A stretch of 6,898 nt of DNA, taken from contig NZ_JADEXF010000171.1 in NCBI RefSeq assembly GCF_015207245.1, forward strand, positions 1 to 6,898. Direction: 5' to 3'. The position numbers and the translations under genes are program-made. The stretch comes from Nostoc cf. edaphicum LEGE 07299. GTDB lineage: Bacteria; Cyanobacteriota; Cyanobacteriia; Cyanobacteriales; Nostocaceae. Below the pieces are notes generated by a model that ran no database searches, was not told the origin of the DNA, and was given only the letters and a program-made list of their open reading frames with translations. Position 1 is the stretch's first letter. The number at the start of each line of letters is the position of its first letter. Positions 1 through 5,510 of this stretch are shown here, piece by piece.

Positions 1-104
1 TATTGTCGTACAATGTGCTCATATCCTGTTCCTTTGAAGCGAGTTGGATGATGAAATTTGCAAGTAGGCGCTTAATCTATGAAGCCTATATGCTGTTAGC
101 CGTC

Positions 105-121
105 ATAGCTAATTTAGCTAT
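105..121. repeat. 17-base palindrome in the nifU downstream spacer
   Basis: ATAGCTAA and TTAGCTAT are exact inverted copies separated by a single T. As RNA the single-base loop would have to open into a shorter stem, so it may work better as a DNA-binding palindrome than as a hairpin. There is no T-run beside it, so it is not an intrinsic terminator. A role as a regulator site or a transcript-processing point ahead of nifH is inference. Confidence 0.5.
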
Positions 122-158
122 TGGTTGTCGGTAGGATTGAAGCATTGATGTGGAGACA

Positions 159-164
159 ATTATA
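159..164 (-). promoter_or_regulatory. Possible -10 box (TATAAT) ahead of the expected nifH
   Basis: The minus strand reads an exact TATAAT here, about 80 bases past the nifU stop. I found no good -35 hexamer at 16-18 bases and no clean GTA-N8-TAC NtcA site at the usual distance. In an AT-rich spacer an isolated match can arise by chance. Confidence 0.2.
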
Positions 165-245
165 TGGTTCAAATCCTACTTTCTGTTCCTGGCTGAATGC
201 ATATTAGAGCGTATTTGTAGATTACGTTAAGTCCTACAGCAATTC

Positions 246-1145
246 CTAAACTGCTTCGACTACAAGGCTCTTGCTGACACGATCTTGTAATCTGGCTTCG
301 ATCGCAATTTTCAGAGTTGCTGTACTACTAGAACAGGAACCGCAAGCACCTTGCAGTACAACTTTAACGCGATCGCCTTCTACATCATAGAGTTCTACAT
401 CTCCCCCGTCTGCAATCAGTACGGGTCTGACTTCTTCATCAAGAACCTTTTGAATTAGAGCAATCTTTTGCACGTTTGTTAGCGATCGTTGCTTTGAAGT
501 AACAATTTCTGTGGCAACTTGTACGCCGTAATTGTTGAGAGCAGGTAAGGCGTATTCCTGTTGAACTGATCTAATAATATCATCGATATTAGCCAGACAG
601 GAACCGCATCCGCCACCAGCTTTTACATAATTTGTTACTTGCTCGGCATCCGTGAGATTATTTTCTAGAATCACGCGACGAATCTTAGACTCGCTGATGC
701 CAAAGCAACTGCAAATTAACGCGCCTTCATCGTCATCATCGTGGGTAGCTAGAGGTATGCCACGATAATTGTAGATAGCGGCTTCTAGCGCTTCTTGTCC
801 CATGACAGAGCAATGCATCTTTGCTTCTGGTAAACCACCCAGGTAATCTGCAATGTCTTTATTGGACACTTTCAAAGCTTCATCTAAGGTTAAACCTTTA
901 ACCATTTCGGTTAATGCACTAGAAGATGCGATCGCACTAGTACAACCAAAGGTTTGAAAGCGAGCATCTAGAATCTTATCAGATTCTACTTCCACTTTCA
1001 GATGCAATCTCAGAGCATCACCGCAAGCAATGCTGCCGATTTCTCCCGTTGCAACCTTAACTCCAGGTTCGCTCGTTTCTTCGATTGCTCCCTGATTTTT
1101 GGGATCGTAAAACAGTTCTAATACTTTATCAGTGTAGTCCCACAT
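246..1145 (-). CDS. nifU: Nitrogen fixation Fe-S cluster scaffold NifU
   Basis: NifU is the cytosolic scaffold on which Fe-S clusters for nitrogenase are assembled from sulfur delivered by NifS. At 299 residues it has the full three-domain length. Residues 1-130 form the IscU-like domain, with Cys41, Cys68 and Cys112 as ligands and Asp43 in the CGDALR motif. Residues 145-183 form the central domain with a permanent [2Fe-2S] cluster (Cys145, Cys147, Cys180, Cys183; CxC then CxxC). Residues 222-299 are the Nfu-like domain with Cys268-GS-Cys271 after the ADGGDVEL motif. An acidic HDDDDE linker (135-140) joins the first two domains. The ATG start at 1145 begins MWDYTDKVLELFYDP, as usual in this family; Shine-Dalgarno pairing is weak. 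It lies 104 bases after nifS, last of the four nif genes here. No ligand residue is missing. Confidence 0.97.
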   Translation of the reverse strand: MWDYTDKVLELFYDPKNQGAIEETSEPGVKVATGEIGSIACGDALRLHLKVEVESDKILDARFQTFGCTSAIASSSALTEMVKGLTLDEALKVSNKDIADYLGGLPEAKMHCSVMGQEALEAAIYNYRGIPLATHDDDDEGALICSCFGISESKIRRVILENNLTDAEQVTNYVKAGGGCGSCLANIDDIIRSVQQEYALPALNNYGVQVATEIVTSKQRSLTNVQKIALIQKVLDEEVRPVLIADGGDVELYDVEGDRVKVVLQGACGSCSSSTATLKIAIEARLQDRVSKSLVVEAV

Positions 1146-1155
1146 ATTAAGTTCC

Positions 1156-1248
1156 GAGTGCTGAGTGGTGAGTGCTGAGTGGGGACAGGGGACAGGTGAT
1201 AGGTGATAGGGAATAATCTGTTCCCTGTAACCTGTACCCTATTCCCTA
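1156..1248. repeat. Inverted heptamer repeat array between nifS and nifU
   Basis: Nearly the whole nifS-nifU spacer is built from seven-base units. From 1156 to 1211 there are eight consecutive units fitting GA-NN-(G/C)-N-N, drifting from GAGTGCT/GAGTGGT through GACAGGG to GATAGGG. A 9-base core, AATAATCTG, follows. From 1221 to 1248 four units run in the opposite sense (TTCCCTG, TAACCTG, TACCCTA, TTCCCTA). TAGGGAATA at 1207-1215 is an exact inverted copy of TATTCCCTA at 1240-1248, and GGGAA/TTCCC (1209-1213, 1221-1225) offers a competing stem. The array begins right after the nifS stop and ends about 10 bases before the nifU start. It resembles the short tandem heptamer repeats known in filamentous cyanobacteria. 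There is no T-run, so it is not an intrinsic terminator. Confidence 0.85.
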
Positions 1249-1249
1249 A

Positions 1250-2458
1250 TTAACGATGCGCTAGTGCTTGTTCTTGTCCTTGCAACCAACCTGCATCATC
1301 ATTTTTGAAGGGTGAGAGGGCGCGTAAACGTTCTACAATACTGGGCATTACTTCTATTACTTGATCGATTTCGGCTTCTGTGGTGTAGCGACAAAGACTG
1401 AAGCGAATTGAACCGTGCAAAGTTGTGTAGGGTAAGCCCATTGCTCGCAGGACGTGGGAGGGTTCTAGAGAACCGGAGGTACAAGCAGAACCGGATGATG
1501 CACAGATACCGTATTTGTTCAATAACAGTAGAATTGCTTCACCTTCGATGTACTTAAAGCCGATATTGGTCGTGTTTGGCAATCTCTGCGTAACGTCACC
1601 GTTAACGACACAATCGGGAATTTTAGCGAGTAAAGTTTGTTCGAGGCGATCGCGCAGCTTTCTTTCTCTTGCGATCGCTTCTTCTAAGTGTAACAGTTCT
1701 AGTTCCGCAGCTTTGCCCAAGGCAATAATTGCTGGAACATTCTCAGTTCCCGCCCTACGTCCGCGTTCTTGGTGTCCCCCAATCATGAAGGGACGGAACC
1801 GAACTCCGCGCCGAATATACAAAGCACCAATTCCTTTCGGCCCGTGCAGCTTGTGACCAGACAGGGTTAACATATCCACCGTGCTAGTCTTCATATTCAA
1901 CGGGATTTTTCCCACTGCTTGCACTGCATCTACATGGAAGATAGCGCCATATTCTTTGACGCGCAACCCAATTTGCTCAATTGGGAAAATCGTGCCGGTT
2001 TCGTTATTAGCATACATAATTGTCACCAGGGCGGTGTTACCCGTCAAGGAAGCTTCTAGTTCATCTAGATCCAGCTGCCCTTGATTATTTACTGATAGAT
2101 AGGTAACACTGTAACCTTGGGTTTCTAATTGTTTGCAGACATTGAGTACTGCTGGATGTTCAACTTGGGTGGTGACGATATGTCGCTTTTCTGGTTGCGC
2201 CAACAGTGCGGCTCGAATCGCCGCGTTATCTCCCTCAGTACCGCAACTTGTGTAGACAATTTCAGACTCATCGGCTCCCAGGATGGCTGCAAGTTGTTCT
2301 CTTGCTGTTCTCACTGCTTTACCGACTTGCCCACCAAAGGTATGCATACTAGAGGGATTGCCGTAATAATCTGTGAGGTAAGGTAACATTACCTCTATAA
2401 CTTCTGGGTCTACCTTAGTGGTAGCATTATTATCAAGATAGATGCAGTTATTTTGCAT
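1250..2458 (-). CDS. nifS: Cysteine desulfurase NifS
   Basis: NifS is a PLP-dependent class V aminotransferase-fold enzyme that converts cysteine to alanine and passes the sulfur, as a persulfide, to NifU. From the chosen start (402 residues) visible motifs are His101 in VEHPAV, which stacks on PLP; YANNETG (149-155); Asp177 and Gln180 in HVDAVQ; the PLP lysine Lys203 in SGHKLHG; RRAGTEN (234-240); and the catalytic Cys326 in SSGSACTSGS. The ATG at 2458 is preferred: a TTG four codons upstream (2470) is open, but family proteins begin only a few residues before YLDNNATT, and a GAAG element lies about 8 bases before the ATG. It follows fdxN by 34 bases, and its stop abuts the heptamer array. 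It is complete, with all key residues. Confidence 0.97.
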   Translation of the reverse strand: MQNNCIYLDNNATTKVDPEVIEVMLPYLTDYYGNPSSMHTFGGQVGKAVRTAREQLAAILGADESEIVYTSCGTEGDNAAIRAALLAQPEKRHIVTTQVEHPAVLNVCKQLETQGYSVTYLSVNNQGQLDLDELEASLTGNTALVTIMYANNETGTIFPIEQIGLRVKEYGAIFHVDAVQAVGKIPLNMKTSTVDMLTLSGHKLHGPKGIGALYIRRGVRFRPFMIGGHQERGRRAGTENVPAIIALGKAAELELLHLEEAIARERKLRDRLEQTLLAKIPDCVVNGDVTQRLPNTTNIGFKYIEGEAILLLLNKYGICASSGSACTSGSLEPSHVLRAMGLPYTTLHGSIRFSLCRYTTEAEIDQVIEVMPSIVERLRALSPFKNDDAGWLQGQEQALAHR

Positions 2459-2492
2459 TGTTGTCTTCAATTAAGAATTACGAATTATTTAA

Positions 2493-2849
2493 TTAAGCTT
2501 CAGAACCCATTGATTGGGATTGGCGCTTTTGCAACTGCTCAGAGTATTTCTGGGAATAGCTTTTAAACCAACGTTCCCAGTAATCTTGTTTATTTGTTAA
2601 TTTAGCAACTACGTGATTGTAATTGGCAAACCAGCCTTCCCAATAATCGCTAGGCTGCTTAACGCAACCGTTGCAGGTAGGACAACCAGCTTTACACTGA
2701 GGCACGGTATGAATGCTACCAATACAGTTTGTACAAAGTTCAGGGTCAATCCAGTGCTGTCCGTCAACCACTTTAACTGCATTTGTGGGACATACCGTTA
2801 GACAGAGATTGCAGGAAATACACTGGCTAGTAAGAATTTTGTAAGCCAT
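2493..2849 (-). CDS. fdxN: Nif-associated 2[4Fe-4S] ferredoxin FdxN
   Basis: This 118-residue bacterial-type ferredoxin lies between nifB and nifS, where cyanobacteria keep fdxN. The first cluster motif is C10-x2-C13-x2-C16-x3-C20-P. The second is expanded: C39-x2-C42, a nine-residue insertion, then C52-x3-C56-P-x-C59-x2-C62. It is likely a cytosolic electron donor linked to NifB or FeMo-co assembly; that role is inferred from context. The C-terminal part carries the motif DYWExWF..Y twice, at residues 68-77 and 89-98. In some Anabaena-type strains fdxN is split by an excisable DNA element; here the frame is continuous. A single TATTC pentamer, the core sequence at which that element recombines, occurs near 2554-2558. 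The ATG has the best Shine-Dalgarno sequence of the cluster. Confidence 0.95.
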   Translation of the reverse strand: MAYKILTSQCISCNLCLTVCPTNAVKVVDGQHWIDPELCTNCIGSIHTVPQCKAGCPTCNGCVKQPSDYWEGWFANYNHVVAKLTNKQDYWERWFKSYSQKYSEQLQKRQSQSMGSEA

Positions 2850-2855
2850 GATTTA

Positions 2856-2863
2856 TTCTCCTT
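2856..2863 (-). promoter_or_regulatory. Strong ribosome binding site of fdxN
   Basis: The minus strand reads AAGGAGAA here, with the GGAG core 8 bases before the fdxN ATG. The other three nif genes lack a comparable site, so fdxN may be translated more efficiently from the shared message. It also fixes the fdxN start. Confidence 0.75.
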
Positions 2864-2886
2864 TTGGGGAATGGGGCATTAGAGTT

Positions 2887-2957
2887 AGGGTAGAGGTTAC
2901 AGGTGATAGGTAATAATCTGTCCCCTGTAACCTGTAACCTATTCCCTAATTCCCTAA
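2887..2957. repeat. Inverted heptamer repeat array between nifB and fdxN
   Basis: This is a second copy of the repeat family seen between nifS and nifU, in the same orientation and at the same place relative to the gene before it. Units from 2887 are AGGGTAG, AGGTTAC, AGGTGAT and AGGTAAT. The core AATCTGT follows, then units of opposite sense (CCCCTGT, AACCTGT, AACCTAT, TCCCTAA). AGGTTACAGG at 2894-2903 is an exact inverted copy of CCTGTAACCT, which occurs twice, overlapping, at 2924-2933 and 2931-2940, allowing alternative hairpins. The right end runs into nifB: its last codons and TAG stop (2946-2957) lie within TAGGGAAT-type units. Confidence 0.85.
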
Positions 2958-4391
2958 TTCCTTAACGTATTGCTCGTAGAACTCTAAAGCAACCTTTTCA
3001 ATTACGTCGTAAGCTTCAACAGTCTTTATTCCAGCTTCTTGCAATTTTTCTTGAGGACAGTTACCAATCTTGGAGACTAAAACTGCTTTGCAATCTGCGA
3101 TCGCTTTCATAATATGCTCAAAAGAAGCTTCTTCGCCGTATCCACCTTGGCAGTATTGGTCAATTTTGCGATGACCAACAAAGCGAACTTCGTCCCCACC
3201 CACTTCGTAAATTTGGAATTCTTTCGCATGACCGAAGTGTTGGTTAACTAATCCACCGCCTTTGGTTGCTACTGCAACTAAAACTTTCGGACTGTTGGCA
3301 ATTTTCTTGCCAGCTAGCGCTTTATCTTTGGCTACTTTAAGTTCTTCTTTAAACTTCTCAATCCCTTCGTGAACAGTAGCGCGTTGTTCCATGTCATATT
3401 CGGGAGCCATTTCCAAGAATTTCTCTTTGGAAAACTCTTGACTGCGGTCTTCTCCCAACAATCCGACTGCATCGGCACGGCACTGGCGACAGTGGCGCAT
3501 CATTTTCATGTTACCAGAGCAGTTGTCTTGAACTTCTTTGAGTTCTTTGGGTGTAGGGCCGCGTTGACCGATTAAACCGAAGTGTGTGCCATGTTCTGGT
3601 GCAGAAATCAATGGCATGATGTTGTGCAAGAATGCACCTTTTTCACGGATGACTCGATTCACTTCGACTAAGTGATGGTCATTAATTCCGGGAATCATCA
3701 CGGAGTTAACTTTGCACAAGATGTCAGCATCTTTCAGGGCTTGCAATCCTTCCATCTGTCTTTCGTGGAGGATTTTCGCACCTTCAAGACCTCTATAACG
3801 CTTGCGTCTGTAGTGAACCCAAGGATAAATCTTAGCACCGATCTCTGGATCTACCATGTTAATGGTAATCGTTACGTGATCTATATTTAATTGTTTAATG
3901 CGATCGATGTAGTCGGGCAGCATTAAACCATTGGTTGATAAGCAAAGCTTGATGTCTGGTGCTTGCTCTGCAATCAACTCAAATGTGCGGAAGGTTTTTT
4001 CTGGGTTCGCCAATGGGTCGCCAGGGCCAGCAATTCCCACAACTGTCATTTGCGGAATCTTACCACCAATGACTAAAGCTTTGTGTGCGGCTTCTTCTGG
4101 TGTTAGCAATTCGCTAACTACTCCAGGACGGCTTTCGTTAGCGCAATCATATTTGCGGTTGCAATAGTTGCATTGAATGTTGCAAGCTGGTGCAACTGCA
4201 ACGTGCATCCGGGCGTAGTGGTGATGAGCGTCTTCGCTGTAGCAGGGATGTTTAGCAATGCGTTCTTGGAGCTTTTCGTCCCTTTCCACGGTGGTGCTGG
4301 TGGTGCTATCGCAGCCGCAACCACCGGATTTTGCTTGGGTTGTCGATTCCGTAGCGTTGGAGTTGAGGAGTCGTGTAGACGGTGATGTCAT
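2946..4391 (-). CDS. nifB: FeMo-cofactor biosynthesis radical SAM protein NifB
   Basis: NifB uses radical SAM chemistry to insert a carbide and fuse two [4Fe-4S] clusters into the 8Fe precursor NifB-co. Numbering from the ATG at 4391 (481 residues), the protein has a short variable N-terminus with a GGCGCD motif, Cys50, then the SAM-cluster motif Cys70-x3-Cys74-x2-Cys77 in [22 protein letters not shown] (119-130) follows as the SAM-binding GGE-like loop, and Cys301 and Cys304 (RHCRQC) are further cluster ligands. Residues 369-481 form a NifX-like cofactor-binding domain with NQHFGHA. This fused layout is common in cyanobacteria. An in-frame GTG at 4484 would add 31 low-complexity residues rich in Gln and Pro. 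I prefer the ATG because 481 residues fits the family as I know it, but neither start has a good Shine-Dalgarno site. The stop codon lies inside a repeat. It is first in the visible nif operon. Confidence 0.96.
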   Translation of the reverse strand: MTSPSTRLLNSNATESTTQAKSGGCGCDSTTSTTVERDEKLQERIAKHPCYSEDAHHHYARMHVAVAPACNIQCNYCNRKYDCANESRPGVVSELLTPEEAAHKALVIGGKIPQMTVVGIAGPGDPLANPEKTFRTFELIAEQAPDIKLCLSTNGLMLPDYIDRIKQLNIDHVTITINMVDPEIGAKIYPWVHYRRKRYRGLEGAKILHERQMEGLQALKDADILCKVNSVMIPGINDHHLVEVNRVIREKGAFLHNIMPLISAPEHGTHFGLIGQRGPTPKELKEVQDNCSGNMKMMRHCRQCRADAVGLLGEDRSQEFSKEKFLEMAPEYDMEQRATVHEGIEKFKEELKVAKDKALAGKKIANSPKVLVAVATKGGGLVNQHFGHAKEFQIYEVGGDEVRFVGHRKIDQYCQGGYGEEASFEHIMKAIADCKAVLVSKIGNCPQEKLQEAGIKTVEAYDVIEKVALEFYEQYVKELGN

Positions 4392-4790
4392 TGAGTTTCG
4401 CAAAAAGGTCGGTGGACTCGGCTGCCACTGTGGGAGATGCTGTTGTTGCTCTCTATGCCCAGGAATTGAAGTCGCGTCTTCCACACTGCCTGCAAACCCT
4501 TGGGTTGGGGCGACTTGTTTTCAAGTAAGGCAGGCGATAGATATGTGATGTTCGGCTGGTGTGTCAAGGTTCGGTTCTTGGGTAGAATTTGTGCTTACAG
4601 CCGCGACTTCTTTTCACTTCAGGCATGGTGCTATGTCATCCCTCCACTCACTTTTCGCTTTGTTTTGTTTCAGAGCGTTAGGTGATTGGCGATATAAGAT
4701 TTATAGCAGCCGTCTCCTAGCCAAACACTGCGTCTCTCTAGGATAGAATTTATTGGATTTATTACTTTTGTACTCAAATACTAAAAACCC

Positions 4791-4829
4791 TAATTCTTCA
4801 AGCGTTACAAGAATTAAAAAAGTTTTTTT
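4791..4829 (+). other. AT-rich inverted repeat followed by A-tract and T-tract
   Basis: TAATTCTT at 4791-4798 is an exact inverted copy of AAGAATTA at 4809-4816, with a 10-base loop, and is followed by A6-G-T7. On the plus strand this could act as a weak terminator, though the stem has only two G-C pairs. The A-tract/T-tract junction is also a typical site of intrinsic DNA bending beside the 22-bp repeats. Confidence 0.3.
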
Positions 4830-4890
4830 CAGGTAGGGGTTCTAGTCTTTTTTGGTTGGGGTTCTAGTGTTTATAGATAGGGGTTCAGGA
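4825..4890 (-). repeat. Three tandem 22-bp units upstream of nifB
   Basis: Read on the nifB strand, three contiguous 22-base units start at 4890, 4868 and 4846. Each contains GAACCCC followed by (T/A)A(T/C)C and an A-rich tail; two begin ACTAGAACCCC and the first TCCTGAACCCC. Units two and three match at 18 of 22 positions, units one and three at 15. A 22-bp period is close to two helical turns, so the G/C-rich cores would face one side of the DNA, as expected for cooperative binding by a regulator. The array ends 434 bases before the nifB ATG. A regulatory role is inference; a simple tandem duplication is the alternative. Confidence 0.75.
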
Positions 4891-5026
4891 TTTCTTTGTA
4901 CTCAGCCACAACCCAGTCCCAGCAAAGAATTTAATCTAATTGCAACTGGATTTTGGTTATTTAAATGTGTACTCAGATTGCCCTCAATTTTCGTCAAAAG
5001 CAATAACTGCCAAGGGTTTGAGGGTG

Positions 5027-5060
5027 AAAAACTGGAGTAATCTATATTGTTTTACTCCAG
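5027..5060 (-). terminator. Possible leftward intrinsic terminator
   Basis: CTGGAGTAA (5032-5040) and TTACTCCAG (5052-5060) form a perfect 9-bp stem with an 11-base loop. On the minus strand the stem is followed by five Ts (5031-5027). The stem is only moderately G/C-rich, so termination may be partial. If the nifB transcript starts further right, this would instead be a leader hairpin or attenuator. Confidence 0.45.
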
Positions 5061-5101
5061 AAACGTGCGAAATTCAATTCTGTATCTAACATATCATTTT
5101 T

Positions 5102-5129
5102 TTGACGGTAAAAATGCACTTCATATTCT
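5102..5129 (+). promoter_or_regulatory. Possible rightward promoter
   Basis: TTGACG (5102-5107) and TATTCT (5124-5129) are separated by 16 bases and resemble -35 and -10 boxes. No gene starts within 350 bases downstream other than uma2. The match is modest and the region is AT-rich. Confidence 0.2.
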
Positions 5130-5290
5130 TTTAATTTTTCTTTGACAATGATGTTCAATTATGCCTTTAAGCCTTGTCTGGTAAGCCGTAGAAGCTAATG
5201 TAAATAGATGTGTTGCTGCATATAATTTTCAAAAAACTTAACTTTTCAGCCTTCTTTTTTCATTCCCACAATGAGGAGATGGGCAGGAAA

Positions 5291-5313
5291 CTCTCAAATT
5301 TTGTGTTTGAGAG
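5291..5313. repeat. 8-bp inverted repeat with 7-base loop
   Basis: CTCTCAAA (5291-5298) pairs exactly with TTTGAGAG (5306-5313). Neither strand has a convincing T-run after it, so it is not called a terminator. It may be a leader structure or a protein site. Confidence 0.4.
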
Positions 5314-5330
5314 AAACAACAAACTATAAT
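5301..5330 (+). promoter_or_regulatory. Possible promoter of the uma2-like gene
   Basis: An exact TATAAT at 5325-5330 lies 18 bases after TTGTGT (5301-5306), a poor -35 match. It would give a leader of about 170 bases containing the 5394-5417 hairpin. The -35 half overlaps the 5291-5313 inverted repeat, which could let a repressor block it. This is inference. Confidence 0.25.
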
Positions 5331-5387
5331 CTAACATGATTGAGCGATCGCAATGAATTTTCTGAATTGCTCACTACAAACCTTAGC

Positions 5388-5417
5388 AAAAAACCCCATT
5401 CCCAACACGGGAAGGGG
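5388..5417 (-). terminator. Strong leftward intrinsic terminator
   Basis: On the minus strand CCCC-TTCCC (5417-5409) pairs with GGGAA-GGGG (5403-5394) across a 5-base loop, with one unpaired base (5398), and is followed directly by six Ts (5393-5388). This is a textbook intrinsic terminator for transcription moving left. The nearest minus-strand gene to its right is xisI, whose stop is about 690 bases away across the antisense strand of uma2. It would stop read-through from that side before nifB. Confidence 0.65.
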
Positions 5418-5510
5418 CAAAATTTAAAATATTTCTTCTTATAGGAGGGAGGTTTTCCAGATACCGCTCTTTGTTGCTGATACTATTTAGCTACAATCAA
5501 ACCAAGAGTT

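Larger units (their letters stand above)
1..245. other. Spacer downstream of nifU, probably leading to nifH
   Basis: No gene is supported here. In cyanobacterial nif clusters nifU is normally followed by nifH on the same strand, so this is probably the start of the nifU-nifH spacer; no nifH start is visible, so the spacer would exceed 245 bases. It holds a near-perfect palindrome at 105-121, an 8-bp inverted repeat (131-138 with 172-179), and a minus-strand TATAAT at 159-164. I found no hairpin with a T-run after nifU, so read-through into the next gene is plausible. The nifH assignment is inferred from conserved gene order. Confidence 0.5.
4392..5510. other. 1.1-kb non-coding region between nifB and uma2
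   Basis: Open frames here are short and carry no recognisable motif, so I call no gene. Positions 4392-4680 are about 50% GC; from about 4700 to 5250 the sequence is much richer in A/T, with stretches near 25-30% GC. The GC-rich part probably belongs to the nifB leader, and its edge near 4690-4760 is where I would look for the nifB transcription start. The rest contains three tandem 22-bp units (4825-4890), hairpins, two leftward terminator-like structures, a HIP1 octamer at 5344 and possible rightward promoters. I found no clear GTA-N8-TAC NtcA site. Confidence 0.7.

Noticed and set aside
163..179. GGTTCAAATCC resembling a tRNA T-arm
   Set aside because: Only two base pairs form around the loop, no acceptor stem or anticodon arm can be drawn, and there is no matching tRNA body upstream.
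211..230. Possible NtcA site GTA-N8-TAA at 217-230
   Set aside because: The right half-site is TAA rather than TAC and no -10 box lies at the expected distance.
1299..2386. Several open frames of 60-113 codons overlapping nifS on either strand
   Set aside because: They are shadows of nifS: no family motifs, no ribosome sites, and the nifS frame is fully conserved.
4173..4746. Plus-strand and alternative minus-strand open frames over the nifB start and leader
   Set aside because: Translations are low in recognisable motifs and overlap one another; those over nifB are antisense to a well-conserved gene.
4825..4890. Three-unit tandem array considered as a CRISPR
   Set aside because: The units are contiguous with no spacers, are only 22 bp, and no cas genes are present.
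4852..5040. 62-codon plus-strand open frame
   Set aside because: It starts inside the 22-bp repeats and ends in the terminator-like hairpin at 5032-5060. It has no Shine-Dalgarno site or family resemblance.
5443..5452. AGGAGGGAGG, a very strong Shine-Dalgarno-like sequence
   Set aside because: No ATG or GTG follows within a usable distance and the uma2 ATG is nearly 60 bases away; the nearest TTG frame is short and overlaps uma2.
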